A DNA stretch of 64,000 nt. It comes from Thalassotalea sp. G2M2-11. GTDB taxonomy: Bacteria > Pseudomonadota > Gammaproteobacteria > Enterobacterales > Alteromonadaceae. A program made the position numbers and the translations under genes. Where the stretch lies: positions 434,001 through 498,000 of the forward strand of contig NZ_JADNYL010000001.1 in the NCBI RefSeq assembly GCF_017168195.1. Reading direction: 5' to 3'. Shown piece by piece: positions 1-8,254 of this stretch; the stretch's first letter is position 1, and each line of letters begins with the position of its first letter. The notes below the pieces were generated by a model. The model did no database searches. It was not told the origin of the DNA and worked only from the letters and a program-made list of their open reading frames with translations.

Positions 1-112
1 AAAACAGTTGAGATATTTGACCAATCAAGCATAGATTTTTTCCAGTGAAGCAACGTATTATAGTAGTATATCGAATAATAAAGGGTAGTTCTCAGGTAAT
101 CTATTTATTTGA

Positions 113-679
113 ATGGTAAAAATGACTAAACAGAAAGTATTACCGCAGATATTAAAGCGTAAACAAGTGGCGAAAAGTCAGCTATTTGCTATTGAGCAAC
201 TGGAGTTACAGTTTAGTAATGGTGTTGAGCGTGTTTATGAGCGAATGCAAGGCTCAGGCCGTGGTGCGGTAATGATAGTCCCTATGTTAGATCACGAGAC
301 TATATTATTAGTAAAAGAGTATTGTGCGGGCACTCACAGTTATGAATTAGGTTTTCCTAAGGGGTTGATTGACCCAGGAGAGAAACCGATAGTCGCCGCG
401 GATAGAGAGTTAAAAGAAGAAGTGGGTTATGGAGCAAAGCAACTAACCTTATTGCATACGGTAGCTATGGCTCCGGCATTTTTCTCGGGCTCAATGGAGA
501 TATTTTTAGCACAAACACTTTATCCGGAAAAGCTTACAGGGGATGAACCTGAACCATTAGACGTAGTATCATGGAAAATCAAAGATTACAAAGCATTATT
601 ACAACACCCTGACTTTAATGAAGCGCGCAGTATTGCCGCTTTGATGTTAGTGGTAGATAGCGTAAAGAGTAGCGAATGA
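113..679 (+). CDS. nudE: NudE, ADP compounds hydrolase
   Basis: Nudix hydrolase that cleaves ADP-ribose, NADH and Ap3A-type dinucleotides into nucleotide monophosphates. A complete Nudix box is visible at residues 84-106 (GLIDPGE, then RELKEEVGY). The flanking sequence YELGFPKG and the motif GDEPEPL near residue 143 follow Escherichia coli NudE closely, and 188 residues is the expected length. ATG codons at 113 and 122 are both possible starts; neither has a strong ribosome binding site. The stop overlaps the cysQ start by four bases (ATGA), so the two genes form one operon for nucleotide housekeeping. The 112 bases upstream presumably hold the promoter, but I could not place it with confidence. 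Confidence 0.93.
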   Translation: MVKMTKQKVLPQILKRKQVAKSQLFAIEQLELQFSNGVERVYERMQGSGRGAVMIVPMLDHETILLVKEYCAGTHSYELGFPKGLIDPGEKPIVAADRELKEEVGYGAKQLTLLHTVAMAPAFFSGSMEIFLAQTLYPEKLTGDEPEPLDVVSWKIKDYKALLQHPDFNEARSIAALMLVVDSVKSSE

Positions 680-1494
680 ACTTAGAACAGTTGTTGACTA
701 TTGCGCTGGATAGCAGCAAAAAAGCTGGTATAGAAGTGGCAAAGCACTATAGTAGCGGTGATTACACGGCTGAAACTAAAGATGATAATAGCCCTGTCAC
801 TAGTGCTGATCTTGCGGCTAATCAGGTATTGATGGATGAATTGCAACGTTTATCGCCCAATATTCCTATTATTTCGGAAGAGGTGGGAGCACTACCTTTA
901 GCGCAACGTAAACAGTGGCAGCGTTATTGGCTACTAGATCCTATTGACGGCACAGGTGAATTTATTATTGGCAGTGGTGACTTTGCTGTCAATGTTGCCT
1001 TAGTGGACAATGGCTGGCCTGTGATTGGGGTTATTCATGCGCCTGATCATCATACGACTTATTATGGACAACGTCAGCTGGGAGCTTTTAAAGAGACATC
1101 AACAGGCAGCCAAGCAATCAAAGTCGCTTCATATGATGGTGAACGTCCAATTAAGGTGGCGATCAGTAGAAGACAAAAGCTTCATTTGATGGGACAGTAT
1201 TTAAATGATGCGTTTGATTACCAACACATTGCTTATGGTAGCTGTTCGCTGAAAAACTGCTTAATTGCTGAAGGTGTTGCTGATTGTTACCTGCGAATAG
1301 GACCGACAGGTGAATGGGATACTGGAGCCAGCCAGTGCATATTGGAACAAGCCGGTGGCAAAATACTTGACAGTGAATTTAATCCACTGTCCTATAATTT
1401 ACGTGAATCTTTGATGAATCCTGATTTTATTTCGTTAGGCTCATCGAGTATTCCATGGCAGCAAGTGATCCGTCCTCATCGGGCACAACGTTAA
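676..1494 (+). CDS. cysQ: CysQ, 3'(2'),5'-bisphosphate nucleotidase
   Basis: Member of the inositol monophosphatase fold that hydrolyses 3'-phosphoadenosine 5'-phosphate (PAP), the by-product of PAPS reduction and sulfotransfer, to AMP. Metal-binding residues are visible as EE at 68-69, DPIDGT at 88-93 and WDTGAS at 214-219. The 272 residues are slightly more than in E. coli CysQ. It is translationally coupled to nudE through an ATGA overlap. A PAP phosphatase fits a genome that also carries cysH (16645) and a PAPS-type sulfotransferase (28769), both of which would generate PAP. Assignment is firm from motifs and from the nudE-cysQ order. Confidence 0.93.
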   Translation: MNLEQLLTIALDSSKKAGIEVAKHYSSGDYTAETKDDNSPVTSADLAANQVLMDELQRLSPNIPIISEEVGALPLAQRKQWQRYWLLDPIDGTGEFIIGSGDFAVNVALVDNGWPVIGVIHAPDHHTTYYGQRQLGAFKETSTGSQAIKVASYDGERPIKVAISRRQKLHLMGQYLNDAFDYQHIAYGSCSLKNCLIAEGVADCYLRIGPTGEWDTGASQCILEQAGGKILDSEFNPLSYNLRESLMNPDFISLGSSSIPWQQVIRPHRAQR

Positions 1495-1508
1495 GTAAAG
1501 GAGTATCT

Positions 1509-2078
1509 ATGAACAAGTTAATTGGGTTTTTAGCATTATTTTTGTCATTTTCTGTGTTGGCAAATTGGCAACTCGACAATCAAGCTTCTGTGGTGAGTTT
1601 TACCACATTGAAAAAAACACATGTTGCGGAAAATCACCGATTCCATCAAATCGCCGCTACTATCTCTGAACAAGGCAAAGTGGCTCTGTCGATTGATTTG
1701 ACCAGTGTCGATACTAAAGTTGCTATACGTGATCAGCGTATGAAAGAGTATTTATTTAATGTTAAACAATTTCCAAAAGCGAGCTTTTCGGCTCAAGTGC
1801 CAGTTAAACAAATAACAGCGCTTGAACAGGGGAGTAGTGATATTTTAACGGTAACAGGTTTAATCGAGCTGCACGGTCAAAAGCAACAACTTCCTGTTAA
1901 AGTGATGGTAACTAAGGTGAGCGACGATCGTATTTTAGTCTCGAGCATTGAGCCTATCTTGATTCAGGCACAAGCATTTGATCTTATTAAAGGAATTAAT
2001 AAATTGGCGGAATTAGCAAAATTACCCAGTATTACAACCACAGTACCGGTGAGTTTTGTATTAAGTTTTACTCAGTAA
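1509..2078 (+). CDS. YceI family periplasmic protein
   Basis: Secreted lipocalin-like protein of the YceI family, whose members bind polyisoprenoid-type lipids in the periplasm. The start is set at ATG 1509, because a good ribosome binding site (AAAGGAG) precedes it and the next residues form a signal peptide (MNKLIGFLALF...SVLA, cleavage near residue 18). A longer frame reaching back to 1455 overlaps cysQ and is not needed. Conserved YceI features are the opening strand SVVSFTTLKK and the block VDTKVAIRDQRMKEYLFNV. It follows cysQ by 14 bases and may share its transcript. The exact ligand is unknown. Confidence 0.85.
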   Translation: MNKLIGFLALFLSFSVLANWQLDNQASVVSFTTLKKTHVAENHRFHQIAATISEQGKVALSIDLTSVDTKVAIRDQRMKEYLFNVKQFPKASFSAQVPVKQITALEQGSSDILTVTGLIELHGQKQQLPVKVMVTKVSDDRILVSSIEPILIQAQAFDLIKGINKLAELAKLPSITTTVPVSFVLSFTQ

Positions 2079-2089
2079 GGACAACAGGC

Positions 2090-2320
2090 CTATTCCAATA
2101 CTTGATTATTAAATTGCTCTGCTGGCAGGATATTGACCGTTTGATGCAGTTCAGAAAAGACTAAGACAATTTTCTTTTGTTCAAGCTGTTGTTTGATTTG
2201 TGTAATTTTATCGTCGAGTGACACATCATATTCGCCATAATCTGTGCCTTCTCGCAGAATAAAGGCCTCTATGATGTTGTTTAGTGTTTCTGCTGTCAGC
2301 GATTGGTATGGAATGATCAT
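2090..2320 (-). CDS. yheU: YheU family protein (UPF0270)
   Basis: Small 76-residue cytoplasmic protein of the UPF0270/YheU family. The N-terminal half ([13 protein letters not shown], then LREGTDYGE) and the SELHQTVNI segment match E. coli YheU almost position for position. No biochemical function is established for the family. In enterobacteria yheU lies close to yheS; here yheS is 2.4 kb away with a flagellin-like gene, a small membrane protein and a Sel1 protein in between. It converges on the YceI gene with only 11 bases between stops, and no separate terminator is visible there. Confidence 0.88.
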   Translation of the reverse strand: MIIPYQSLTAETLNNIIEAFILREGTDYGEYDVSLDDKITQIKQQLEQKKIVLVFSELHQTVNILPAEQFNNQVLE

Positions 2321-2370
2321 AGTATCTTGTTGATGGATAAATAGGGGTCTATGTTACCTAAAGCAACTAA

Positions 2371-2398
2371 AAAAGCCTACGCAAGAGTAGGCTTTTCT
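2371..2398 (-). terminator. Rho-independent terminator after the flagellin-like gene
   Basis: A 10-bp perfect stem (2371-2380 with 2387-2396) with a GCAAGA loop, followed on the minus strand by a T-rich run. It lies 20 bases beyond the stop of the flagellin-like gene and probably also insulates yheU. Confidence 0.85.
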
Positions 2399-2418
2399 GT
2401 ATGTGGTGTAAGTGATAT

Positions 2419-3108
2419 TTAAATCAGTTGGTTAACTAATAAGCCTTTTCGGCTATCTTCATCTTTTTTGTTAATGATGGCAGCTTGTAATTGCGTATTG
2501 ATTTGCTGTTGCTCGGCAGTTGTCTGCGCATAGTCAGTATCTTGTATACGTGAGCGTGACGCTGAAACATTGACGCGTGTGGTATCATAACTAACAGACT
2601 GGCTGGCTAATGCGTTACTCTCTGCACCCAAAGCCGCCGCATTTTCATTAATTGCCGTAAAGGCAGATTCTAAAGCTTGTTGCGTGGCTTCAGGATCATT
2701 GGCGTCTAAACCAGAAAGAAAATTGCTATCTCCCAAGGCTTGACCTGCTACTGTGTTAATTTGTTCAGTGAGTTGGTCAAGTTCACCTTGAATTGCATTA
2801 CTGTCGCTTAAAGGGCTGCCTGACTGAATTGACAGCACGTTAGCACGTTGTAAGCCATCGGCAATAGAAGAGAGTTGGCCTGATTGTACATCGTTAATAT
2901 TGGCTTGATCTTGAGCATTATTACTGAGTTGCTGGTAACCATTTACTTGAGAGGTTAAACGACTAGAAATTTGCAGGCCAGCAGCATCGTCTGCTGCACT
3001 GTTAATACGCTTACCCGACGCTATTTTTTCATCTTTTTCTTCACGTTCGTTGTTCAAGCGGTCGATAATGCTTAACGACGGTGATGTTTGATTAATAGAA
3101 AGTGCCAT
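2419..3108 (-). CDS. Short flagellin-like protein
   Basis: This 229-residue protein has the flagellin N-terminal D0/D1 region (SGKRINSAADDAAGLQIS at about residues 32-49 is the family signature) and a D1-type C-terminal helix beginning SRIQDTDYA. The variable domain is almost absent. The extreme C-terminus (EDSRKGLLVNQLI) departs from the usual flagellin ending rich in QANQ and LSLLG, so normal filament assembly is doubtful. The start is placed at ATG 3108, preceded by AAGGGG; an upstream ATG at 3126 lacks this. No other flagellar gene is near. It could be a minor or divergent flagellin, or a secreted flagellin paralogue with another role. Confidence 0.8.
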   Translation of the reverse strand: MALSINQTSPSLSIIDRLNNEREEKDEKIASGKRINSAADDAAGLQISSRLTSQVNGYQQLSNNAQDQANINDVQSGQLSSIADGLQRANVLSIQSGSPLSDSNAIQGELDQLTEQINTVAGQALGDSNFLSGLDANDPEATQQALESAFTAINENAAALGAESNALASQSVSYDTTRVNVSASRSRIQDTDYAQTTAEQQQINTQLQAAIINKKDEDSRKGLLVNQLI

Positions 3109-3291
3109 AAAATGCCCCTTGATCATATTACAAGTACAACGAATAAATGCACCTCACAGTATAGCAGAAAATCTTGTTTTGGTCACAAAATAAACAACTA
3201 TAAAGATGAACAAGTTAGCAATAAATTTGTTTAATAGATCAAAGGTATCATTAGGCGAATTACCGACAATCGAACTACAAACGAAATTCTA

Positions 3292-3420
3292 TTATTTATT
3301 TTGTTCGATGTTCTTGAGGAAGAAATAGACATAAAAACCACAAATGCCTAGTACGATTGCTAAGCCAATAATAGAGGTAAATACCACAGGATCGTTAAGT
3401 AACATGTTAAAAAAGTTCAT
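3292..3420 (-). CDS. Small DUF3149-type membrane protein (42 aa)
   Basis: This short gene encodes 42 residues starting MNFFNMLLNDPVV, with one transmembrane helix (about residues 14-36, IIGLAIVLGICGFYVYFFL) and a short charged tail. The sequence resembles the DUF3149 family of tiny membrane proteins found in marine gammaproteobacteria, as I recall it. A strong ribosome binding site (AAGGAG) lies 6 bases before the ATG. That site is the 3' arm of a long hairpin described separately. Function is unknown; the single-span topology suggests a small regulator or accessory subunit of a membrane complex. Confidence 0.75.
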   Translation of the reverse strand: MNFFNMLLNDPVVFTSIIGLAIVLGICGFYVYFFLKNIEQNK

Positions 3421-3426
3421 GACAAA

Positions 3427-3495
3427 CTCCTTGCTTAATTCGTTATATTCCACATTGTTTGTAGGTGTATTTTATAACGATTAAGCAAGAAGGAG
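3427..3495 (-). promoter_or_regulatory. Long hairpin covering the ribosome binding site of the DUF3149 gene
   Basis: Arms 3427-3447 and 3473-3495 are inverted copies with about 20 pairs and two small bulges (1 and 3 bases). Read on the minus strand, the 5' arm begins CTCCTT and the 3' arm ends AAGGAG, so folding would pair the Shine-Dalgarno sequence of the small gene. There is no T-run, which argues against a simple terminator. A translational control element or RNA thermometer is possible; this is inference. Confidence 0.5.
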
Positions 3496-3539
3496 ATGAT
3501 GCAGATCAATATTCTGTTTCATCGGTATTTTTTTGCGAA

Positions 3540-4280
3540 TTACAGCCGTGATTGGCGTGCTTTTTTGGCTTTTAAATCTAATTGTATAAAAATTTGCTCG
3601 CGCAGCGACTCTGCTTTTTCACGACCTTCTTTTATGTCATCAATACTCAACTTATGCTCATCCATGTCTCTACTTTTTTCCGCTGGCTCATAGCCACTTT
3701 TAGCTGCGATATAATTCCACACATAAGAGTTAAGTAAGCTTTTTTTCACGCCTCTTCCTTCATAGTACATTAGCGCTAAGTTGAATTGTGCTAAAGCGTA
3801 GTTTTGTCTTGCTGCTTTTTCATACCAGTAAGCAGCCTTTTTTGCATTCTTTCTAACACCAATCCCATCAGAATACATGACACCTAAGTTAAATTGAGCG
3901 CTAGCTAGATCTTTATCTGCGGCTTTTTTCATTAAAGTGAATGCTGTTTTTAAATCTTTCTTAACAATTTCCCCATCACTGTACATCACTGATAATGAAA
4001 ATAATGCATCTGGGTAGTTTTGAGCTGCAGCTAAGGTGAGTAATTCAAAGGCTTTTTGAGGATCTTTTTTCACTCCCCAACCATTCAAATGTATCATTGC
4101 CATTTGATATTGAGCGGGAGAGTATTCCTCTTCAACTAAAGGTTTAAACTCTTTGATGGCAGCGGCAAATTCACCTCGGTTTAATTGAAAAATGCCCAGT
4201 TCTAAATCGCCATCAAAACTATAGACTGAAACGCTTGAGCTCAACGCAAGTAATAGTATTGCTTGTTGTATTATTTTCAT
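3540..4280 (-). CDS. Sel1-repeat (SLR) secreted protein
   Basis: This 246-residue protein has a signal peptide (MKIIQQAILLLALSSSVSVYS) followed by four or five Sel1-like alpha-helical repeats. The repeat signature recurs as AxYQMAMIHLNGWGV, ALFSLSVMYSDGEIV, AQFNLGVMYSDGIGV and AQFNLALMYYEGRGV. Such solenoids mediate protein-protein contacts, usually in the periplasm. The start is chosen at 4280 because the signal peptide begins there; an open frame extends to 4418 but runs into a MITE-like repeat and is probably not translated. The C-terminus is charged and coiled-coil-like. The partner is unknown. Confidence 0.8.
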   Translation of the reverse strand: MKIIQQAILLLALSSSVSVYSFDGDLELGIFQLNRGEFAAAIKEFKPLVEEEYSPAQYQMAMIHLNGWGVKKDPQKAFELLTLAAAQNYPDALFSLSVMYSDGEIVKKDLKTAFTLMKKAADKDLASAQFNLGVMYSDGIGVRKNAKKAAYWYEKAARQNYALAQFNLALMYYEGRGVKKSLLNSYVWNYIAAKSGYEPAEKSRDMDEHKLSIDDIKEGREKAESLREQIFIQLDLKAKKARQSRL

Positions 4281-4328
4281 AAAGCACCTAAGTATTGAAT
4301 TATTTGACTTAATTTTTAGATTTACTTT

Positions 4329-4645
4329 TAGGGCGTGTTGATCTTTCAAGTTTGTTTTTGCAGCAGTTTGTTGGAAATTCATACAAGGCAGTGCTTTTGA
4401 TGTGTGGTTGTTCCACATGATAAAGCACTAAAGATTTTATGCTCCTGCAAAATCACCTTACCCCACATCCATGTGGGGCAACATAGTATAAATGACAACA
4501 AACGCTGCCTGAAAGATTCGGTTAAAAGCGTTTTACTCTTTGTTGTAAGGAGATTTACTTAGATGACTAAGCGTCATTCCTCACGCCGCGATTAAAACGC
4601 TTTTATCTCGAACAAAAATTAAACAGCAAAGATCAACACGCCCTA
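4329..4645. mobile_element. MITE-like element with 18-bp perfect terminal inverted repeats
   Basis: The ends TAGGGCGTGTTGATCTTT (4329-4346) and its exact reverse complement (4628-4645) bound about 313 bp without a credible gene. The terminal TA on both sides looks like a TA target duplication, as made by IS630/mariner-type transposases. The interior has further inverted repeats: CCCCACAT/ATGTGGGG near 4461-4478, and AAAGCGTTTTA near 4527 against TAAAACGCTTTT near 4594. It sits about 50 bases upstream of the Sel1 gene start, between that gene and yheS. I interpret it as a non-autonomous transposon relic; no related transposase is present in the window. Confidence 0.7.
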
Positions 4646-4712
4646 GTTAAGTGTAGCAAGTGAATTAAATCTTATACTAATTTATCGTAAATATTTATGA
4701 CTGAACAGGCCA

Positions 4713-6611
4713 TCACTGCGACATGATTTCTTCAATCTGTTCTTCAAGCTCTAACCATAACATTTCATTTTCAGCGATATCTTGTTTCAATGAAGCTTGT
4801 TGCTTAAGTAATTCGGCTAATTGATCTTTATTGTTGCTCTGGTAAATATCACTGTCTGCTAAAGTGTGCTCTACTTGTGCTAATTCTTGCTGCCACTGGG
4901 TGATTTTTTTCTCATATTGTTGTGCTTTTTTCTTCAGTGGGGCAGCATGTTTTCTCAATTCAGCTTGCTGTTTACGTAGCTGCTTTTTATCAATGCTTGG
5001 CTCAGTCGATGGTGTTTTCTCATTTTGAAAGCTTACTTTTTTATCATTGTTGAGCCATTGCTGATAATCATCAATATCACCTGAAAACTCATCAACTTGG
5101 CCATTAGCAACAAGGTAAAATTCATCAACACAAGATTCCAGTAAATAGCGATCATGGGCGATTAATATGATTGCTCCGGTAAATTCTTGTAATGCTAAGA
5201 CTAGCGCTTGGCGCATTTCCAGATCTAAGTGGTTAGTGGGCTCATCAAGAAGTAATAACTGAGGTTTGTCGAGCACAATTAACGCTAAGACTAAACGTGC
5301 TTTTTCACCACCAGACATGGTATTGACCGCTGATAATGCTTGATCGCCGCTAAAGCCGAAACGACCTAAAAATGTCCGTGCTTGTAATTCACCAAACTCA
5401 GGTTTTGCGCGTATTATATGCTCAATGGCGTTAGAGCTCATATGCAGTTGTTCAAGTTGATGCTGAGAAAAGTAGCCAATTTTCAGCTCTTGGGCGCAAT
5501 ATCGTTTTCCATCAAGTAAGTTTATGTCACCGGCGAGCGACTTGATCAATGTTGATTTCCCTGCGCCATTACGGCCCAATAAGCCAATACGACTGCCGGG
5601 TACGAGTGAAATATTTGTATTATCGAGAATTTTAATTGCGTCATCGTATCCGCAGTCGGCTTGCTCTAATGACAGTAGTGGATAAGGCATGTAATCGGGC
5701 TTGTCGAAGCTAAAAGTAAATTGGCTATCAACATGAGCCGGCGCTAAGTCAGGTAACTTTTGTAGGCGTTTTAATCGACTTTGAGCTTGTTTCGCTTTAC
5801 TTGCTTTGGCTCTGAAACGGTCTACAAATGCGGTTAAATGCGCAACTTCTTTTTGTTGTTTTTGATATTGAGCATCTTGTTGGGCTAGTTGCTCTGCACG
5901 TTGACGCTCGAAGGCAGTATAATTGCCGCTATAAAGTTTGGCTCTTTGCTGTTCAATATGCAAAATTTGGCCGATCACGTCATCAAGAAAGTCTCGGTCA
6001 TGTGAGATCAATACTAAGGTGCCGGTAAAGCGTTTTAACCATTTTTGTAGCCAAATGACGGCATCTAAATCTAAATGGTTGGTTGGCTCATCCAGTAATA
6101 ATAAATCACAACGACTGATCAGCGCTTGGGCTAAGTTTAGCCTCATGCGCCAGCCCCCTGAAAAATCTTTTACAGGTTGACTTAATTGTTCTTGCAAAAA
6201 ACCTAACCCATGTAATAGCTCACCAGCTCGTGCAGGCAGGGAATAACCGTTAATGGTATCAATTTGATTAATAATCGTGGCTTCTAAGGTACCATTATTG
6301 TCTGCTCTTGCTTGTGCTAGTTTTTGCTCAAGCGCGCGGAATTCTTTATCACCGTCAATCACATAATCAAGCGCTGACTTTGCTAATGCAGGAGTTTCCT
6401 GTTTAACGGTGGCAATTTTCCATGTGGCTGGCATAGCTAGTTCACCAGCATCTGGCTGTAATTCACCTAGTAATGCGGCAAAGAGCGAAGATTTACCACA
6501 GCCATTAGCGCCAACCAAACCAACTTTGTGATTAGGATGTATGGTAAAGCTTGATGATTTTATTAAGTTTTTAATGCCTCTATCTAAGCTTAAGTCGACT
6601 GCGGTGATCAT
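4713..6611 (-). CDS. yheS: YheS-type ABC-F ATPase
   Basis: Soluble protein of 632 residues with two ABC ATPase domains and no membrane segments, as in the ABC-F family that acts on ribosomes. Walker A motifs are GANGCGKSS (about residues 34-42) and GRNGAGKST in the second half. Signature motifs are FSGGWRMRLNLAQ and MSGGEKARLVLA, and Walker B motifs are LLLLDEPTNHLD in both halves. The linker between the domains is highly charged, and the last 90 residues form a coiled coil rich in K, Q and E. The start (MITAVDLSLDRG) and length fit YheS better than Uup or EttA. It is divergent from yheV. Confidence 0.9.
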   Translation of the reverse strand: MITAVDLSLDRGIKNLIKSSSFTIHPNHKVGLVGANGCGKSSLFAALLGELQPDAGELAMPATWKIATVKQETPALAKSALDYVIDGDKEFRALEQKLAQARADNNGTLEATIINQIDTINGYSLPARAGELLHGLGFLQEQLSQPVKDFSGGWRMRLNLAQALISRCDLLLLDEPTNHLDLDAVIWLQKWLKRFTGTLVLISHDRDFLDDVIGQILHIEQQRAKLYSGNYTAFERQRAEQLAQQDAQYQKQQKEVAHLTAFVDRFRAKASKAKQAQSRLKRLQKLPDLAPAHVDSQFTFSFDKPDYMPYPLLSLEQADCGYDDAIKILDNTNISLVPGSRIGLLGRNGAGKSTLIKSLAGDINLLDGKRYCAQELKIGYFSQHQLEQLHMSSNAIEHIIRAKPEFGELQARTFLGRFGFSGDQALSAVNTMSGGEKARLVLALIVLDKPQLLLLDEPTNHLDLEMRQALVLALQEFTGAIILIAHDRYLLESCVDEFYLVANGQVDEFSGDIDDYQQWLNNDKKVSFQNEKTPSTEPSIDKKQLRKQQAELRKHAAPLKKKAQQYEKKITQWQQELAQVEHTLADSDIYQSNNKDQLAELLKQQASLKQDIAENEMLWLELEEQIEEIMSQ

Positions 6612-6718
6612 GAAAAATCCTGATAATTAAAAAACGCGGCTATTGTCGCTTTTCCTCGGGTCGTTATTCAAGGTAAAATGTGAAAATTAACGCGATTAAT
6701 GAAAATATGAGATCTTAG

Positions 6719-6910
6719 GTGAAAAAGCGATTTATAGCGGGTGCTGTGTGCCCAAAATGTCAAGCAATGGATACCATGGCTTTGACAAAAGAAAATGATG
6801 TGGAAAAAGTTACTTGTGTAAGCTGTGGTGAACAGATGACACAACCCGAAGCGCAAGTTGAAAAAGCGGTTCGCGAACATGAGCAAGTGATCGGTGTTTT
6901 TAAACAATAA
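6719..6910 (+). CDS. yheV: YheV family zinc-ribbon-like protein
   Basis: A 63-residue protein with two CxxC pairs (CPKC near residue 11 and CVSC near residue 34) that probably bind a metal. RKRFIAGA-like and EQVIGVF segments match E. coli YheV. The start is GTG at 6719, since the only nearby in-frame alternative is interrupted; the ribosome binding site is weak. It is divergent from yheS and converges on slyX with 9 bases between the stops. The yheS-yheV-slyX-fkpA neighbourhood is as in enterobacteria. Function is unknown. Confidence 0.85.
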   Translation: MKKRFIAGAVCPKCQAMDTMALTKENDVEKVTCVSCGEQMTQPEAQVEKAVREHEQVIGVFKQ

Positions 6911-6919
6911 ATCGCTCGT

Positions 6920-7156
6920 TTAATAATGCGGTGGTGGAGGCTCTATTTCTTGCTTGTCGGTGGATTGGGGCTGGCTTTCTTTGAGTCGCGTAGCAATAAG
7001 CTTCAACTGAATTTTTAAATTAGTAATTTCTTCTTGATGAATGGTTAATTCGTGATTGAGTTGTTCGATCACATCGTCCTGAAAAGCATTTCTAGACTCC
7101 AATGCTTCAATACTTTGTTCTAATTGCTTAATTGTTACGGAAGGCTCGTTTGCCAT
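6920..7156 (-). CDS. slyX: SlyX family protein
   Basis: Small 78-residue coiled-coil protein. Heptad-like leucines and isoleucines run through residues 8-58, followed by a proline-rich tail ending PPPPHY, a hallmark of SlyX. Its start lies inside the 3' end of the upstream WD40 lipoprotein gene (22-base overlap), so the two are probably co-translated. In E. coli slyX lies between slyD and fkpA; here fkpA is the next gene but one. No molecular function is established for SlyX. Confidence 0.87.
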   Translation of the reverse strand: MANEPSVTIKQLEQSIEALESRNAFQDDVIEQLNHELTIHQEEITNLKIQLKLIATRLKESQPQSTDKQEIEPPPPHY

Positions 7157-8133
7157 AATTCTGCGTATCCAGAAGAAGATTCAGTTAATATAAGGTTATT
7201 ATCGCTAAAAGCAACGCTATACACAACCGCTCCCGCTGGACGAATATCTTCTCGTGGTGTCACGCGCCAACTTTCTAATCGCTTGCCATTAGATACTTGC
7301 CAGATACTGACTTTTCTTGAAGGTGCCCCAGTGACTATGTATTGACCGTCTGGTGAAAACCTCACCGCACTAAAGACTTCTTGACGATTTGTGTATTTGA
7401 GTTGGCTTATTAGTTTTCCATTGGTTAAATCCCATATATTTGCCGATTTTTTGCTGTCGGCGGTAAAGGCGTAACGGCCTTGAGGGTCGATAATAACTTT
7501 TGTGACCCGGCTGGGGTGATTAAAACGATAAATCACTTGACCAGTTTGCGTATCCCACACATACGCAACAAAATCATTAGAGCCTGAAATGGCGATGCGT
7601 CCATTGGGTAACATATCGACGGTATTCACTTTTTCCTGATGGCCTAAAAACTCAATACGACGGCCACTTTCTGGGGTTAAATGAACAACTTTGCCATCAC
7701 TCTTTCCGATTAAAATGTACTTACCGTTGTTGGCTAAAGCAATATCACGGATATTGGATGAACTGATCTGCCAATACCCTTCAGAGACACCTGTGGTGGT
7801 ATTCCATAATGAAAACTTTGTTCGACTAGCGGTTAAGACATGACTATTGTTATCTGCAATGTCAGCGGCCAATACCAGATTATCAGCGCTGTCTTGTTGC
7901 TGAGACCAATTAAATTTTAACGCGTTATTTTCTATGTCCCATAAACTAATGCCGTGATGAATAGAGGAGACGACACTTAGTTTACCATCATTTGAAATAT
8001 CGGCGGCATATGCCCCTTCAACCGCATGCTGCCAGCGAATAATTGGCTTTTGTCCGGCAGGCTGGCAAGCGAGTAACATCATGCCTAGTAAGCAAAAAGT
8101 CAGTATGTAAGTTATTTGTTTGCTTATCGTCAA
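7135..8133 (-). CDS. WD40-repeat lipoprotein
   Basis: A 332-residue protein with an N-terminal lipoprotein signal ending LLAC (Cys at about residue 23), followed by a beta-propeller of WD40-like repeats. Recurrent blades include HHGISLWDIEN, RTKFSLWNTTTG, DFVAYVWDTQTG, SKKSANIWDLTNG and SRKVSIWQVSNG. It would be anchored in the envelope and serve as a scaffold. It overlaps the slyX start by 22 bases, so slyX translation probably depends on it. The family is common beside slyX in Alteromonadales as I recall. A precise function is not known. Confidence 0.8.
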   Translation of the reverse strand: MTISKQITYILTFCLLGMMLLACQPAGQKPIIRWQHAVEGAYAADISNDGKLSVVSSIHHGISLWDIENNALKFNWSQQQDSADNLVLAADIADNNSHVLTASRTKFSLWNTTTGVSEGYWQISSSNIRDIALANNGKYILIGKSDGKVVHLTPESGRRIEFLGHQEKVNTVDMLPNGRIAISGSNDFVAYVWDTQTGQVIYRFNHPSRVTKVIIDPQGRYAFTADSKKSANIWDLTNGKLISQLKYTNRQEVFSAVRFSPDGQYIVTGAPSRKVSIWQVSNGKRLESWRVTPREDIRPAGAVVYSVAFSDNNLILTESSSGYAELWQTSLP

Positions 8134-8211
8134 AATTTTATGCTTTTATCGTTCCGCGTTTATCGTTAGTATAAGTTCTTTTTTTACACATGTGTATCGC
8201 ACATTAACTTT

Positions 8212-8238
8212 GTTCATTTGTGGATCACAGAAATGAAC
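8212..8238 (+). promoter_or_regulatory. Imperfect palindrome before fkpA
   Basis: GTTCATTT (8212-8219) and AAATGAAC (8231-8238) are exact inverted repeats, and TGTG/CACA inside them extends the symmetry. It ends 16 bases before the fkpA start, overlapping the leader. It could be an operator or a leader hairpin. Confidence 0.35.
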
Positions 8239-8254
8239 CTTAACGGAGAAGTAA

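Noticed and set aside
4281-4418. N-terminal extension of the Sel1 protein up to 4418
   Set aside because: It removes the signal peptide from the N-terminus and runs into the MITE-like repeat.
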